Origin: CAVURW01 sp963743595
GTDB lineage: Bacteria; Verrucomicrobiota; Verrucomicrobiia; Methylacidiphilales; UBA1321
Assembly (NCBI GenBank): GCA_963743595.1
Contig: CAVURW010000070.1
Coordinates: 1 to 13,432 of the forward strand
Length of the DNA: 13,432 nucleotides
Reading direction: 5' to 3'
In this document: piece by piece, positions 12,506 through 13,432 of the stretch
How the letters are laid out: every line of letters starts with the position of its first letter
Numbering within the stretch: the first letter of the stretch is position 1
The notes under the pieces: generated by a model
Told to the model about the DNA's origin: nothing
Database searches by the model: none
Seen by the model: the letters and a program-made list of their open reading frames with translations, nothing else
Program-made: the position numbers and the translations under genes

Positions 12506-12689
12506 GTATTTCGGTTTGGAAAAATCGAGTTAACTGCTAATTGCATCGTACAACTAAATCACGTGACTGTATTACGACATTATATTACTAAATATTAATA
12601 CTTTTATTCTTTTGTTAGTGCTGAGCACATCGACATGCTGGACGATTAACATTCAATTCATCAACCTAACCTTCCATTAACAAAACATT

Positions 12690-13151
12690 ATGAGCGACTC
12701 TATTGATAATTATAGCACAATTCGTGTTGGGGATAAGAACTACACTCAAGACGTTCGATACTTCAAAGTAGATAACCATAGCAGACTTGAGGTTATTACC
12801 AAAGGAAGTGTATTCATTGAGCAGAAATTTGATAACCACTCTTCCGGTGATATTGTTGCTGGGGGCGACATTCATATAGGCGAGAAAATTGATAATCATT
12901 GTGATGTGACGCTTCGCTGTAAAGGCTCCGTCTTTATTGGTCAAAAAGTCGACAACAATTCCAATCTTAATGTGGTGGGGAGAACTCTCTCAATCGGCCA
13001 GAAAATAGACGACCATAGCACTGTCCAATACAGCACAAAGACAACTCCATTTTTCGGTTCAGAAGGTACCCAGGGACAAGCATCAGAAAGTGTAGGTTAC
13101 ACATATCCGTCCAATGGACCGACAGCCGACTGTGGTGACATACTTTCTTAG
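12690..13151 (+). CDS. 20-residue-repeat protein, probable beta-solenoid
   Basis: A 153-residue protein dominated by tandem repeats: units at residues 28-47, 48-67, 68-87 and 88-106 and a partial unit from 107. Each begins D-N/D-H/N-S/C and ends with a strand such as GSVFIGQKV or GDIHIGEKI. Exact period (20, 20, 20, 19) and alternating hydrophobic residues point to a right-handed beta-helix or similar solenoid, with the Asn-His pair at the turn. The flanks (1-27, also DNYSTIRVGDKNY, and 118-153, Gly/Ser/Pro-rich) are non-repetitive. No signal peptide or membrane helix is seen, so a cytoplasmic scaffold or polymer-forming protein (bactofilin-like idea) is possible. The upstream 140 bases are AT-rich and promoter-like but no clear hexamers could be fixed. 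Not a family I recognise. Confidence 0.8.
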   Translation: MSDSIDNYSTIRVGDKNYTQDVRYFKVDNHSRLEVITKGSVFIEQKFDNHSSGDIVAGGDIHIGEKIDNHCDVTLRCKGSVFIGQKVDNNSNLNVVGRTLSIGQKIDDHSTVQYSTKTTPFFGSEGTQGQASESVGYTYPSNGPTADCGDILS

Positions 13152-13253
13152 ATCGCCATTTAGGTCGACATTCCCCCCAAGGTCTAAACTCGGGGGCCAG
13201 TCCGAACCTAATCTTTATTGCCTTTTTCTGCATAATAATATCTGTCCACACTC

Positions 13254-13432
13254 ATGCCCTTACTAAAAGTAACCGCCCTTGTTGATATTGAAGTCACGGC
13301 AAACGTTGTAACTCCACAATTGGGAGATCCGTTGCGGGGCATTCCGCCTTTTACGCAAGGTGAAAAGACCTTCTTTATTAGAAAGGGCGAAGCTCGGGAA
13401 GACATATCTCTGGTTTACAGTGTTTCCTGGGC
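13254..13432 (+). CDS. 5' end of an unknown gene running off the window
   Basis: The frame is open from ATG 13254 to the end of the window (59 codons). The protein begins MPLLKVTALVDIEVTANVV and continues GDPLRGIPPFTQGEKTFFIRKGE, EDISLVYSVSW. Alternating hydrophobic residues suggest a beta-rich, non-membrane domain. No family is recognised and no Shine-Dalgarno is visible. It lies 102 bases after the repeat-protein gene on the same strand, so the two may be co-transcribed. Confidence 0.55.
   Translation, partial: MPLLKVTALVDIEVTANVVTPQLGDPLRGIPPFTQGEKTFFIRKGEAREDISLVYSVSW

Noticed and set aside
1..13432. CRISPR array, rRNA or insertion-sequence transposase
   Set aside because: No regularly spaced direct repeats, rRNA sequence or DDE/HUH transposase with terminal inverted repeats was seen anywhere.

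Overview
The window reads as accessory DNA from a Gram-negative-like bacterium of the Verrucomicrobiota or a close relative (PVC group). This is inferred from four things: the style of the tyrosine integrase (C-terminal GNSPxM...NYRxL...EEWF motif), a FecR-domain exported protein, small excisionase-like HTH genes, and few Shine-Dalgarno sites. No marker gene fixes the species. The clearest landmark is a tmRNA gene (ssrA, minus strand, about 10039-10398). Everything to its left, at least back to about 5650, looks like an element integrated at the 3' end of ssrA.

Left part (1-3450): a resolvase/invertase-type serine recombinase (141-731), a 320-base gap with palindromic sequence, then a tight three-gene minus-strand operon. 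Read 5' to 3', the operon encodes a protein with a STAS-like N-terminus and a GHKL ATPase domain, a small DUF4325/STAS-like protein, and a two-helix membrane protein with a long cytoplasmic tail. An XRE-type regulator lies upstream. This looks like a partner-switching signalling module placed as cargo in a mobile region, and it is my best candidate for an undescribed system.

Middle (3450-5650): a membrane protein with a split CxxC...CxxC zinc motif around a hydrophobic segment (LITAF-like layout), followed by a decayed second copy of the same gene, a 5'-truncated formylglycine-generating-enzyme-type fragment and other apparent debris. This is a graveyard between two gene clusters.

Element core (5649-10038, all minus strand): integrase, excisionase-like HTH, HUH-like replication or relaxase-type protein, small terminase, large terminase and an unknown small protein, with tight spacing from the HUH gene onward. 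No portal, capsid, protease or tail gene is visible. Integration, replication and DNA-packaging genes without virion genes suggest a phage satellite or packaging-dependent mobile element; a decayed prophage is the alternative.

Right part (10398-13432): outside the element on the other side of ssrA. It holds a FecR-domain exported protein, a convergent zinc-ribbon protein, two overlapping small genes (one an HTH), a terminator-like hairpin, a protein made of 20-residue repeats, and the start of an unknown gene running off the window.
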